Shown here in pieces: positions 12,371-23,969 of a stretch of 64,000 nucleotides of DNA. A program made the position numbers and the translations under genes. Under the pieces are notes generated by a model that was given only the letters and a program-made list of their open reading frames with translations, was not told the origin of the DNA and made no database searches. The stretch is from Steromphala cineraria (Eukaryota > Mollusca > Gastropoda > Trochida > Trochidae). The DNA is taken from positions 85,317,060 through 85,381,059 of the forward strand of contig OU744721.1 in the NCBI GenBank assembly GCA_916613615.1, in the 5' to 3' direction. Each line of letters starts with the position of its first letter. Positions within the stretch are counted from its first letter, which is position 1.

Positions 12371-12515
12371 ATTTTAATTATTGGTTTTAATACAAAAATT
12401 TAAACCTTCATAAAGTGTTAATGTAGAAAACGAACAGTGTAAAATTAGCACTTACTCATTTTTTAAATACCAATATTTCTATATAATGAATAATCGTCGT
12501 ATTGTAAAACAGTAG

Positions 12516-12750
12516 TGTCAGAAGTTGAGGGTATTTGTGAACACATTAACGTCTAAATGTCTCAACCAGCTAAACATCTTGGGACAAACATTTTGCAATT
12601 AGAATTTCAAGTGATCAAGGATCCATACGTGTCTGCAGAAGAGACAACCTGCAATACGTGCTTGTACAGCTGCCTGTTCTAATAACCTTCTACATGGCAT
12701 GAGAATGAATAATTAATTACTTTTCATGAGAAAAGTCCGATGTGGCGCAT
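12516..12750 (+). repeat. F1 module, copy B2, tandem to copy B and more diverged
   Basis: Keeps ATGTCTCAACCAGCTAAACA, GTGATCAAGGATCCATACGTG and a 3' block GAGAAAAGTCCGATGTGGCGC. It lies about 360 bases downstream of copy B in the same orientation, a local tandem duplication. I found no clear partner in the right arm. Confidence 0.6.
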
Positions 12751-13023
12751 TTTTTTTTGACATTAACAATGTGTCAATACTTAGATACATATCTTTAAAT
12801 AAGTTAATGATGAATATTGAAAGATGGTTTGTTCTTGACATCATCATGTTTTTTTTGGGCAAGTTAATAAAAGAATGCTAATTAATTACGTCAATATGTA
12901 TAGCTAAACAGCTAAAGTTTTTTATTTCTTAAAATTAATAATGTGTCTCGTAAGTAATGTCAATTCTGTTACAGAAAGGTTCAAATGATTATTCAAAGTT
13001 CTTGTATCTACAACTATTGTACC

Positions 13024-13075
13024 ATCCTGTAAAACAGGCGTCTTTATTTCTATCGCTTCACTACGAAATAGACCC
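13024..13075 (+). repeat. Perfect 52-base inverted repeat, left half
   Basis: Every base matches the reverse complement of 13812-13863 (starts ATCCTGTAAAACAGGCG, ends GAAATAGACCC). Similarity continues weakly for about 100 bases on the outer/inner side (CATACCC, CACCAATCA words). Such perfection stands out where other arm pairs are about 80-90 percent alike. Confidence 0.9.
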
Positions 13076-13811
13076 GGTAACCATACCCTTTATTTTCTCC
13101 GACACGGCAGCTACCAATCACAACAAAGTCTATGGCTTATCTATAGATCCAATCAAAGCTTTCCTCGTATAGTCGTGTGACGCCCCGTTTCGAAAAAACT
13201 TACTCTCATTACTCATTAATCAACCATTTCCTGCTCGTTGTTAATGTATTTTTTTAACACAAATATGTTGACATCTAGTTTTAATGATTCATTGCAATTG
13301 TTTTCATAATGGTTCAGTCCTGAATTTAATTTTGACCATTGTACATTTGTTTTATGCAAATGATTTAAACTTCACGAATGTTTGTCCTTGAAAATACAAG
13401 ACTTAAAATTTAGCGGTTTGCTGAAGATACCGAAATCGCAGCATGAGAGTAATGTAACTGTACGATAAGGAAGAAGAGGCCCAAAGAAGAATATGAATAT
13501 TGCTTAAGTCGTGTTAATCATTTGGAATACACCGAAAACACATTTATTAAAGACTCAAATTCAGGTCTTCACACTAAATCTAACATGCTTATCAAACAAT
13601 CAATATTACAATAAAATAACATCGATTTATTAGATAATACACAGTAAATAAATAAAGACAAAAATTCTCGAGTTGGAGTATTGAACCGTGCATAACCTCC
13701 AGTTAGAAGCTCCTTGCATCTAAATGAGACGCGTTTCTTGATTGGTGTACTATTAATAGAAAATGGACTTTCCATTTTGCTGAATCGGCGGATATAACGG
13801 GTATGACTACA

Positions 13812-13863
13812 GGGTCTATTTCGTAGTGAAGCGATAGAAATAAAGACGCCTGTTTTACAGGAT
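13812..13863 (-). repeat. Perfect 52-base inverted repeat, right half
   Basis: Partner of 13024-13075 with a 736-base spacer, forming a small palindrome nested in the left arm of P1. Recent gene conversion, a younger local duplication, or constraint could explain it. Confidence 0.9.
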
Positions 13864-14458
13864 GCTATTGTACAAGAAAATAAACAACTCCAAACTTACA
13901 GTTTTTCCTATTCGCATACATATATGGGTTTCTACTCTTTAAAAACATTTGTATTTGTCGCATATTTAATGTGCAGAGAGTTGCAGTGAAATATATAGAG
14001 GATATTATATGAATGTCCATGACATACTAGGTTTACAACACGAGTGCCTGTGACTGCCCTCGTAGGTAATAAATGAATGTAATGTCATTCAGCTGCAGAT
14101 TATTGTGTTACATAAGGTTCTGTTTGTAAAAGGGCAAACTTTCGAAACTAGATGCGATGCATATTTTAAATCCCTTTGTTTCAAAACTGTTTTCTTTTGA
14201 TACAGATTCAGAATATCAGAAACTGTTGACTATACATTAAACATTCGAACATTGTATATTATTTTGCGTATGCTTTCTCTGTCCCTTCTTTATATGTAAT
14301 TAGTCGAGTCCAAGTAAAACATGTGAACTATTAGTCATTGCGTCTATTTAACAGATATTATATCTTATATTCCAACTTGACACCTGCCGTTATCATAGAT
14401 CTATACATTTTGCTAGATGATACCCAAGCCACTCTGCTGACTAACAACTGTTTATCAT

Positions 14459-14695
14459 TTGGCCACTCAGTATTCATCAGAGAGAATATCTTCAAGGAAT
14501 TCTGTTGTTAACATACTTGTCAATATTTCTGATTCCCGTCTAAAAGTTCATAGACTAATAATAATCAAATCAAAATGGCGTCTGTCACGAACCTTGAAAG
14601 CATGTGTGTCCCCCAGGAACTGGTTTACATTAGATGAGGTTTCTCAGATAATGACCAAGAAGTGGTCAATTGATGACTTTATAGTTGTCTTCTGA
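14459..14695 (+). repeat. F6 module (exon-like), left copy of the P1 pair
   Basis: Holds CATCAGAGAG, ATCAAATCAAAATGGCGTCTG, GTGTGTCCCCCAGGAACTGG and a block around GACCAAGAAGTGGTCAATTG. A 78-codon frame reads CVSPRNWFTLDEVSQIMTKK; compare VSQRDW frames in the copies at 15.8 and 43.7 kb. The inverted partner is 17740-17960. The ATGGCG start and the VSPRNW motif are in different frames, so this copy is not a simple intact exon. Confidence 0.7.
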
Positions 14696-14829
14696 AGAAG
14701 TGTCCAAGTGATTTGTTCTATTATTGTGAATTTGATACTTACTTTTTATTTCCTTTCACTTTTATGCAAATAGTTCCTGAGAAGAAATATGATATGTTGA
14801 AGTAAAATATGTAAGAATAATGAATTGCT

Positions 14830-15838
14830 TGGCAAAAATAAAACGTCACCTCTTACTTAATACTGATACTAAAAATGATATCATAATATGTTATGTATTA
14901 ACCCATGCTATGCAAAAGAAATACACTAGTGTACTTAACAGGTATTGACGATTTATGTTCCCCTTCAAACATACATTGGAATAATGTATTGGAATATTAT
15001 GTAGACGAAGGATATTGTCAACATATTTTGTCTTGGTGAACCAATCCTTTACGCATCGAAGAGGTAGGACGTCCTAAAGCATACCAAAGGAGTCTTATTT
15101 CCCTCTCCTATCTCGCTTAGTTAAGAAGTTTAAAGACATGAAATTATAATTCTTTGACTTATAGCTTTAAAAAGGCTGAAGAGAAAAGATTTACGAAGCT
15201 TGATAAAGATTGCCTTTTGCCAAAACTGAGATCAATTTCGACATTATGAAGCAATATATAACTGATGGTGAATCAACAGTCCACCAATACATGCTCTGAC
15301 AACTTCAAGATTGAGCCATAATTGAAATGAAATAGCTTCGGGCTAAAGAGCGAGTTTGTTATTTCAATGTAATCACACATTTCTCAAAAGTGTATTTTGG
15401 ACATCTTGAGAATTTTAAAACAAAGTATAAAGGAATCCACACAGAAAGTAGGTCTTACAAGTTTTCGGTGGAAACAACCAAATCAGTCTGTTGTGACCCA
15501 GTGTTGTCATATATTAATGAGAACTTAATGAGAAAAAATCATTTATAATGAGCTCTTCTTGTAAGCGGACTTATTTGTTAAATCAGCAGAGGTAAGAATA
15601 TTACTAGAATAAAGATGTCTAACTCTTCATTTATTTATGTATCATCATCTATCGAAGGATATGAATATTATGTAAATCATGAATAATTAATACATAGCTA
15701 GGAAAATTAATTAGTGTCCATTAGTGCATCATGTCAAGAAAGCCATTGTAAAGATTGCTTCTGTCGGTTGGTATTCGTTGAGTTGATCAGTGTACATCTG
15801 TGGAAGAGAGCAAAGACATTCTTCACCAAGAGTCTTGA
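14830..15838. other. Start of the P1 spacer, unpaired
   Basis: No gene or repeat partner found here; the right arm begins only after the elements at 16.5-17.6 kb. Confidence 0.5.
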
Positions 15839-15839
15839 T

Positions 15840-15960
15840 CCAATGATTATCGAATCAAACAAATGTTCCTGTTCCGTTCAGTGGGTGTCCCAGAGAGACT
15901 GGCCAACCTTAAGTGATTTTTACAGCATGCTGACCTTTCACAGTACAAAGGGTTATTTGT
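15840..15960 (+). repeat. F6 module in the P1 spacer
   Basis: AATGATTATCGAATCAAACA is followed by GGGTGTCCCAGAGAGACTGG. The frame through it (15714-15962) reads ESNKCSCSVQWVSQRDWPTL, with the VSQRDW motif also present at 43.7 kb. It has no palindrome partner, so it may be an extra copy at the fold centre. Confidence 0.6.
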
Positions 15961-15964
15961 GATT

Positions 15965-16498
15965 TTTATTTTACATGGACAACTACTGTCAAGTGAACTT
16001 TTTCTCTACATATTCATAGACTACATCAATATAAAAGAGATTATGCTTTGCTACTCTTATTGAAAATATTTCAAAGTGGCACTTCTCATCAAAAACGTTC
16101 TGTCTTTGTGCTAAGGTTAACTTTAATGTGACTTTCCGTTGACATTGATTTTACATAGTTAAAAACAAAATAATCATTTATTTGCAATTTAAATAGGATG
16201 GCATCAAATAATCATTATTTAAAAAGCAAATCAAGCTAACAAGATTCATACCACCCATTAAAGTCGTGGAAACCTCGGGGACGAGTTGAGATGAACATAG
16301 ATGAGAAGATGCAGTTGTTTTATGGTCGACCATGACTTATTATGAAGATGACAGAGCTGGTAATAATGTCACAATGTCAGGTGGAGGCAGTCTCTAAGCT
16401 GGGAATAACTATAACTAATAAATGGCTCATTAAATAGACTTTTAAAACATTGCAACTCATAAAATAACTAGAAATCAGTGCATGTGATGCACTGTGAT
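15965..16498. other. P1 spacer, AT-rich, nothing recognised
   Basis: No ORF or repeat identified between the F6 copy and the tandem-repeat element. Confidence 0.5.
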
Positions 16499-17446
16499 GT
16501 CCCCCGCTAACATTTAATCCGAAAGTAACCCTACCCCCATTATGTACAAATTTCATATTGTTTTCATGGAAACCAGAAAAATAACAATTGAGAATAACCA
16601 AAGTAGCAAAAGGCACCACTCCTCCAGTAGTTCTAACCACATATCAAGTCTAGTAAAAATATTTGATTAGTTATTAAGCTAAAACACGGAAACAGACCCT
16701 ACCCCCCATATACACCTAGTTCAACTTGTTTCTTTAGAAACCAGAAAAAATAAAAAATTCGGAAAAACCAAAATAGCAAAAGGCACCTCTCCAGTACTAG
16801 ATCTAACCACATACCAAGTTTCATTAAAATATATTGAACAGTTTTGAAGATATGGTCCGGAAACGAAAGCATCCCCCAATATGCACTAAGTTCAAAATGT
16901 TTCCATGGAAACCATAAAAAATATAAAATTCAGAATAACCAAAATAGCAAAAGGCACCACTCCAGTACTAGATCTAACCACATACCAAGTTTCATGAAAA
17001 AATATTGAAAGGTTTTGGAGATATGGTCCGGAAACGAAAGCATCCCCCAATATGCACTAAGTTCAAAATGTTTCCATGGAAACCATAAAAAATAAAAAAT
17101 TCAGAATAACCAAAATAGCAAAAGGCACCACTCCAGTACTAGATCTAACAACATACCAAGTTTCGTTAAAAAATATTGAACGGTTTTGGAGATATGGTCC
17201 GGAAACGAAAGCATCCCCCAATATGCACTAAGTTCAAAATGTTTCCATGGAAACCATAAAAAATAAAAAAATCAGGATAACCAAAATAGCAAAAGGCACC
17301 ACTCCAGTACTAGATCTAACCACATACCAAGTTTCGTTAAAAAATATTGAACGGTTTTGGAGATATGGTCCGGAAACGAAAGCGTTACGGAACCACGGAA
17401 CCACGGAACCACGGACGGGACTGAAAACAAAGCTTTGCGGGGGACA
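16499..17446. mobile_element. Nonautonomous element with TGTCCCCCGC terminal inverted repeats and 171-base tandem core
   Basis: Terminal TGTCCCCCGC (16499-16508) and its exact complement (17437-17446) bracket five to six tandem units and an ACGG-rich tail of three CCACGGAA-type repeats (from about 17391). Same plan and homologous monomer as 8307-8836, but with different terminal sequences. No ORF of its own. Pearl/Helentron-related is the best guess. Confidence 0.75.
16521..17390 (+). repeat. Tandem array of 171-base units
   Basis: The anchor GAAAC(G/A)... recurs at 16689, 16860, 17031, 17202 and 17373, exactly 171 bases apart; an older first unit starts about 168 before (16521). Units share AAAAGGCACCACTCCAGTACTA-like and GGAGATATGGTCCGGAAACG words (shown in part). 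The later units are nearly identical, the first two more diverged, the usual mark of stepwise amplification from one end. Confidence 0.92.
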
Positions 17447-17452
17447 TAATTA

Positions 17453-17628
17453 CAGTAGAACTCGGATATAACGAACTCCAAGGGACCAAAGAATTTAGTT
17501 CGCTATATCCAGTGTTCGCTATAGGCATATAATTTTAATGATATTACATATTGACGGGACTTGAAAATGTGTTCGCTATATCCGAGTGTTCGCTATACCC
17601 GAGTGTTCGCTATATCCGTGTTCTACTA
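17453..17628. mobile_element. 176-base MITE, pogo/Tigger-like ends
   Basis: Ends form a 24-base inverted repeat with about three mismatches, beginning CAGTAGAACTCGGATATAAC. It is flanked by TA on both sides (17451-17452, 17629-17630), the target duplication of Tc1/mariner/pogo transposition. Internally GTTCGCTATA-type words repeat four to five times near the right end, possibly transposase-binding repeats. No ORF. Confidence 0.8.
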
Positions 17629-17739
17629 TATAAGGAAAATGTATCGTTAGATGCAAGTTTACAATACTTCTTCTCAGAAACTTTTTGAATGAGAGTGAAA
17701 GGAAATAAGAAGTTAAAAGTTCTCTTTATACTTTATAAG

Positions 17740-17960
17740 AAGACAACTTTAAAAACATCAATTGAACAGTTCTTGGTCCTTATCTTAGAAACCTAACCTC
17801 ATCTAATGTAGACCAGTTCCTGTGGGACACATTCTTTCAGTTCGTGACAGACGCCATGTTTGATTTGAAGATTATTAGTCAATGAGCTTTGGACAGGACT
17901 CAGAAATATGAACAAATATGATAACAACAAAATTCCTTTGAGACACCCTCTCTGATGAAT
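17740..17960 (-). repeat. F6 module, right copy of the P1 pair
   Basis: On the minus strand it reads CATCAGAGAGGGTGTC, ATCAAACATGGCGTCTGTCAC, GTCCCACAGGAACTGGTCTA, then GACCAAGAACTGTTCAATTG. It matches 14459-14695 at roughly 85 percent by eye. The 60-codon minus frame starting at 17981 stays open through it but in a different phase from the left copy. Confidence 0.7.
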
Positions 17961-19157
17961 ACGAAGTGGCCACATGACCAACAGTTATTAGTATGTAAAG
18001 TGGATATAGTATCATCTAGGACAATGTATAGATCTATGATATAGACCGGTGTCAAGTTGTAATATATATGATATAATATCTGTTAGACGCAATGTCGAAT
18101 AGTTCACGTCTTTTTCTTGAAATCGACCATTATCAATATAGGGAAAATATTTTGCATTGGCAAAATAATATATGATTTTCGAATGTTTAACATATTGTCT
18201 AAAGTTTCTGATATTCTGAATCTGTATCAAAAGAAAAAACTTTTGAAACAAAGAGATTGCAAATATGCATAACATCTAGTGTTGAAAGTTTGCCCTTTAA
18301 CAAACAGAACCCCATTCAACAGAATAATCGGCATCTGAATGACATTACATTCATATCCTTCTTAGTGAAATATATTACATAGTGAGTATCCATCTTTTTT
18401 ACTTATACCATTTTTATATAATCGAGTGAGGTATAATGTTTATATCATTTCGAGTTGCCCAGGCATGAGCGAAAATATTTAACTTTTCTACCTTTTCTAC
18501 ACGATTATATACACAAAGTATTTGTCGAGAATTGACATATATTCTATTATCATATGTTGGAATCCTTCTAATTGAACGGCTAATTTCATGTTGAAAAATC
18601 TGTCGGTGCATTGTGACGTCATATGACAATTCGTTTCGTCAGACCTTTATTTTTAAGTCATCAAACTCTTGAACTTGACGTTGAACGAGTGGTTTATCAA
18701 CACTTAGTAGAGTAACTATAAAGGTTATCGCAAGTGTAGCCAGATTTATTTCACTGACAGAACAGGTGAACCCCTCAATCATATAAAAGATAATGATAAT
18801 ATATTCTGCTTACACATCTTCAGGGTTGGACACTCACTGGGCTAGTGGATTTTGTAAATCACTAGTCCTTTCAAAAATGTACTAGCCCTTACAAAAATTT
18901 CAGAGTCATTCAATTTAAAGATTTGCAGCTGTAAGAACAATTAAATTCAAAGATGTGTGATTTATAATGACAAATTTACAAACAGTCGTTAACCTTACCT
19001 TGACTGAGCCCTACACAATTCAGTTAATTCCACATGTATAACTCAATAATGTCTATGTTTAATGAACCTTTTATTTCATTAATAAATTAATATCATCAAA
19101 TGAATGACAGTCACACTTTCTCTCTAGTGAAACATGAACACTGGGGTCAAACTCTGG

Positions 19158-22100
19158 TTAATCAGAATGACTGATGAGGTGGGTTTTCAGCAAAGAGTAT
19201 GCCCTACTCTCATGGACAGTTATACTGTCATAGTCATCTTCAATGTCTGAATACTCATCCATGAATCCCTCATTATTATCAACTACAGGAGGATTCCTCA
19301 TGTTGTCTTCTTGAGCTGGGAAATCAGATTCCACAGACTCCTGAGGTGCAGCTGTTTCCTCTACATCCACATAAACTACAGCTGGGTCATTAGCCTGCAT
19401 GATCTCCTTCGGGTCTTCATTGTGAAGGAGTTGGTCTCCTCCTAACGCCAGACATCCAGCCAGTCACAGCTCTCTCCGGGTTGAAATCTTGAATGGACGG
19501 AGACTCCATCTGAACGAGCAGCAGATTTGAAAGGCTGGAGTCAAAAAGTCTCCAGTCAGTCTTAACGATCGTCATGTAGGAAAAGCCACGTTCTGCCTCA
19601 ACAGAGGAAGCTGGGATCGTCAAAACATGATTAACTAGGTCCAAAAGACCTCGACAATCAGACTTGTTCAACCTCACCCAATCCAATGAGGGTATCTGGT
19701 CATAACTGAAACATTTTAATGGGAGAACTTTTCAACTTTTAAACAAAAACATACTGTCCATTACAGAATTATTTTTTTTTCTCAAAGACAAAACTCCAGG
19801 AATCAATGAAATGTAAAGAAGGACAAATATAAAGAAGGACATTCTCCTGTAGCACAAGTACATTATTTTATAAGACTGTAAGAAAGATATCATGTTTTAT
19901 TGTTAATTCTGTCATGATGACAAAGCAAACGTATTAAGCAGTCATTGTAATGTTTTATTTGCAGCAAATGTTTTTGACAATGAATACCTTGTGTACACAA
20001 GTGACTTGAATCCTGTCCACTCATCTGGTATGGTGTCTGTGTCAACCTCCGCTGAATCCAGGTGGTGGCCAACACATCCTTGCTGATCAATTTCTTGATG
20101 GCAGCATCTCCAAATTCTGAAATAGCAACATGCAAATTCTTGTTGTTTCAAGAAATGACTAAATACATGCAAACAATTTATTCACTTATCAAATTAATCC
20201 TTAACCATAAAACACTAAAGTTTGCACTAAGTTTCGTGGTCAGCCTTTAAGATAATTATTGTACCTGGGGTACTCTCAAGTTGTTCCTTGGTAGGCCACA
20301 TGCCAATATTGATGATTGAAGTTGCCTGCAAAACATCTGCCTCTACATTAAACCTCTTACTCAGACTACTGACAAGCAGCTCAACAAGTTTTGATCGGCC
20401 AGCAGGAAAGCTCGACAGAGTGCCAGTAAGTTCATCGAACATGTCATCTCTTTGGACAGAGGCAAGCTTGGGACCGTCCCTGACAGAAGGTAATATGTGA
20501 AGGGTTTTACAGAAGGAAAAAGCCACAACCATTGGTTAATAGCAGGTTACAGAAAATGAGAGCAGAAAGCAAGCATAGAGAAAGAAAGCAATGACATGTA
20601 AAAGTCAGTAAGAGATACATTGAAAATTCAAAGGTGATGACCAGGTCACAAAGAATAATTGAACGCATAGACACCCTAGTTTCTAAAAGATATTCTGACT
20701 GATATTTAAAATAGTTACTGTCATGAAAACGTGCACAGTGTACAAATTAAATGGCATTACATACACACATAGTTACGGCTCGTTATCAGTCCCTGGCAAC
20801 TTTAACTCTGGATTTAATACAAATTTGTATGGTTTATGACTTCATACTATTAAGGTACAGTTAACATGTTCTAGCTTAATTCCACACTATCAGTTTTAAT
20901 AAAAAACAAGATAGGCTAATAGGAAATGAAACATAGTAGTTAAGTAACTAGTAGCAACTACCTGACTTTGTAGGACTCTAAGATAGCCTTGGCAGCCTCA
21001 ATTTCCCGGTAAACGTCAGCAACAGTTGTGGACCTGTCTTGAAACTTCAAGGATACCTTGGACAGGGTAGTGAACACATCCCACATGAAATGGAGGAAGT
21101 CAATGACATCTTTTTGTGCCCGAAAACTTAAAAAAGTTCTTTGCCTTTGCACCTTTCTCGGACCGGTCCTGACCGCAACTGCGGATCTAAAATTACACAT
21201 TGATTCATGAATTGGATCTAGAACAAATAAATATATGAAATATCACATGTCTGCATTTTTATGACACCAGTTGAAACAAATACCTTTATAATTTGTCAAT
21301 AGAATCTTAACGATTAAATAGTAAAATGAAATCATGAACTATTATGGTCATGGTCGACAAGTACAGAGAAACTCAAAATAACTCTTGTGATAATATTTGA
21401 AATTTTATTATTTCTTTATCAAACTTTACCTGGTTGAGGTGAGTGATAAGTGGTCCAAGTCCATGGATGAGATTTGCAATAGCCCTCAGAGTATGCGGTA
21501 GACACCGAGTGCTGCAGACACAACTTGTTATCCTTGGAGATCGAGCAAAGACACTGAATGACTCCTTCAAATTGTGCCTGTTTAGTGGGCTGTTCTTTAG
21601 AAGTAGTACAGATTTTGAAGCAAATTTGCAATTTTGCCATTAAACTGTATTTTGGTACAAGCCTCTTTGTAAGCCAGTTCCAGTTTGTGGGCAGAACAAT
21701 GCACTCCGAATAGTTTACGCCCCGCTCTATCTGACAACTTCTTCACAACACTGTTGTTTTTGCCCACCATGACACTTGCCCCATCTGTAACGGTAGCTAC
21801 AAGTTTACTTTTCCATGTGGCTGCTCCAAATTCTTGATCAAGTGTTGATGAAATTGCATTTTCAATTTCATTCGCATCAGGTTTGCCGTATACATTTTGC
21901 ATCTGTACTCTTCTCTCTACAGATCTCTCTTTGGGTGTCAGCGATTTGGTGAATCATCTCCTGGGCTCTCTTGTCATTCCTATAAGTTTGCCCCAAGTCC
22001 ACTCCAATTGCCTCGGACAGCTGACACATCCAGGGAAAATCACTGAAAAAGATAAAAATGGTTTTCAAACTTCAGAATTTAATGTTTTAATGACACCACC

Positions 22101-23343
22101 ATGTAATGTCAATCTTTCAAAATAGTTTTAGCTGACATATAAAATTCTGCAATATCAATCAGTTACTGAGTATGATAATATAAGCAAGTATTCCTATTTA
22201 TAGTGCCAGCAATTATTTGGTGACCAATTTTAAGTTTTGTTTCAGTTTAATTTAATATTAAAAGCCTTAAAGCAGGTGAAAATTAAAATGATCTCTCTAA
22301 ATGTATAAACTTGCATCATCAATGGCAAAATCTGATAACATGAAAAAAAACAACGTGCTACAGCCCCTTTATCCAATTGCAATTTTGAATAACCATACAA
22401 AGGAATATATATCCACGCTTTCAAAAAATTTCAGATGAAATAAATTTGCAATAACAGTTACCTTTACCGTATTCAGAATTCATATGTAATTTATATAAAT
22501 AATGTGGAAGCCTGAAAGACACTAGTTAATATGATTATCATAAATAGAAAAAAATATAATATTTTAATAGATTATTTATGTATTGACCAATGCAATTGTT
22601 GTAATCTGATTAGTGATTTTGACAGTAGTTAGTTTATTCACTTGAAGTATGTAGGCCATAGGCCCATGATTTGAATAAATCTACTTGTGACAAATAAATC
22701 TAGAAATTGAGTGTTATTTGTAAAAAAATAAACTTTTAATTTAGTTTCAATAAATGATCGTATACATGTTATCATTACATGCCTTCAATAGCATGTATGT
22801 TTGCAAAAACACAATACACAATCTTGAAGACTTCAGTAATAATTTGGTTCAAATAAACTTTAAATAATTAACATTAGCAATCAACATATACAAAATGTCA
22901 ATAAACTTACCTATAGGGACGTCCATGCTTTGAAAGGGAGTGGGCAATCCGGAATAGATTGCTGATCCTGTCAACAACCTGTCTGTTGATCGTCATCAGA
23001 CTCTTTGCAGCTACAGATTGTGACGTGGCTGTTGTTTTCGCTTAAAATATCGAACTATATTTCAAGTGAGATTTCGATTTTTCATGAGCCTTCAGGGATT
23101 CCACCTTAAAATTACTGTTTCCCATGGAAAAGGAACCTGTCATATCGTAATGGCGGCAACTCTTACAGTACATCTTTCCTGTCCCCTTTGTCACCAAATA
23201 TTCCAACCAGCTATAAGTTTTCAGCCATGAGTTTTGAAACTGCTTTGTCCGCTTATTAGCTTCATATTGCTGTTGTTGTTTTAAACGATCTTCGTCTTTT
23301 TTTTTGGCTTTTTGGACGGAGTAATCCCAAGAAATTTCTCCAT
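19158..23343 (-). pseudogene. hAT transposase of the KIAA1586/ZNF862 (C17orf113-like) type, six exons, inactivated
   Basis: Predicted exons with GT/AG borders: 22911-23343, 21430-22042, 20962-21186, 20265-20479, 19988-20116, 19417-19705. Exon 1 has a TTF-type zinc finger (CKSC, then H-x5-H in AHEKSKSH). Exon 2 begins with the family motif DFPWMCQL, then VTDGASVMVGKNN (a catalytic-Asp region) and HCSAHKLELAYKEA; it ends in CLPHTLRAI. Exon 6 is the C-terminal dimerisation domain (ASSVEAERGFSYM). Damage seen: a frameshift at a nine-A run about 45 bases after the ATG, an in-frame TAA at about 23042 after KYSSIF, frame breaks near 21885 and 21595 with the segment expected to hold the first catalytic Asp missing, and a shift in exon 5. 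An acidic 80-codon tail (19158-19400) follows in another frame. By family knowledge it would have bound the TIRs and cut and pasted the element; this copy cannot encode active enzyme. Confidence 0.88.
22346..22372. repeat. Relic of a TTAA-MITE end inside a hAT intron
   Basis: AACGTGCTACAGCCCCTTT closely matches the right terminus of the MITE family at 30.8 and 54.8 kb. The remainder of the element is not visible. It lies in the 868-base first intron of the hAT gene. It may be chance. Confidence 0.3.
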
Positions 23344-23918
23344 TTTATTTACGTATAACCAGGAAGTGTATATATATATAGACGTAAGCTTTATGCAGCG
23401 CAGTTTCCATATTTTAAACGTAGTAGTGACTGTTCAAAGTGTGTAAGGAGTTCCATTTGAATTAGCCATTGAGAGGATGGATAACTTCCATGATCTCTAT
23501 ATCATCCAATCAAAGTAAAGCTTTACTCGTGGTCGTATTTATCAACAAAAAAACAACGCAAGACATCGGTTTGATGAATGTATTTATTGTATTTGATCAA
23601 GTCAAAGATAAATCATTCAATTTCGCTAATATGTGTTGAATATTTTCCTCAAAATTTAACTAGCCCACCGGACTGGCAAGTATTACAATTTACTAGTCTT
23701 TATAATTTTTCACTCGCCTCGGGCGCGAGGAATAGCGTCAGTGTCGAACCCTGATCTTACTCAATCATGACACTTGTATGTCAAGTTCTTCACCGAACTA
23801 AGTGTGAATGGCTGTAGCAGACAGATAGAAATTATAAAAAAACAATTTTTTAAAAAAGCATACGAAGCCCTTTACTTAAGCCCTAAGGTGTTCAAATGTC
23901 CATAAGGTAACCTTGATG

Positions 23919-23936
23919 TACTACTACTCTACTAGT

Positions 23937-23969
<33 letters not shown>

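Larger units (their letters stand above)
7595..14830 (+). repeat. Palindrome 1, left arm
   Basis: Pairs in inverted orientation with the right arm (17640-29130). Block pairs aligned by eye: 7595-8060 with 28690-29130; 8846-9143 with 28160-28450; 9700-10030 with 27000-27260; 10141-10680 with 26370-26840; 10740-11110 with 25940-26290; 11100-11700 with 25330-25860; 11730-12370 with 24790-25260; 14050-14700 with 17730-18380. Best blocks are near-identical (about 75 bases upstream of 7846) and others are 80-85 percent. The arm holds a private 530-base element (8307-8836). The fold centre is at about 16.2 kb once the hAT insertion in the other arm is discounted. Confidence 0.9.
18821..23753 (-). 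mobile_element. hAT superfamily transposon, 4.93 kb, full-length ends
   Basis: Ends: CAGGGTTGGACACT at 18821-18834 and the complement of CAGGGTTCGACACT at 23740-23753, one mismatch in 14. ATCTT is duplicated immediately outside (18816-18820, 23754-23758). Eight-base duplications are usual for hAT, but subgroups with 5-base duplications have been described. Subterminal ACTAGTC/ACTAGCC words recur at both ends (near 18859, 18879 and 23659, 23692), plausible transposase-binding repeats. It carries the decayed transposase described separately and inserted into only one arm of P1, so it postdates the palindrome. Confidence 0.9.

Noticed and set aside
16521..17390. Centromeric satellite, given the 171-base period equal to primate alpha satellite.
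   Set aside because: The period match is coincidental: the sequence differs, the array has only about five units and it sits within short terminal inverted repeats as part of a mobile element.
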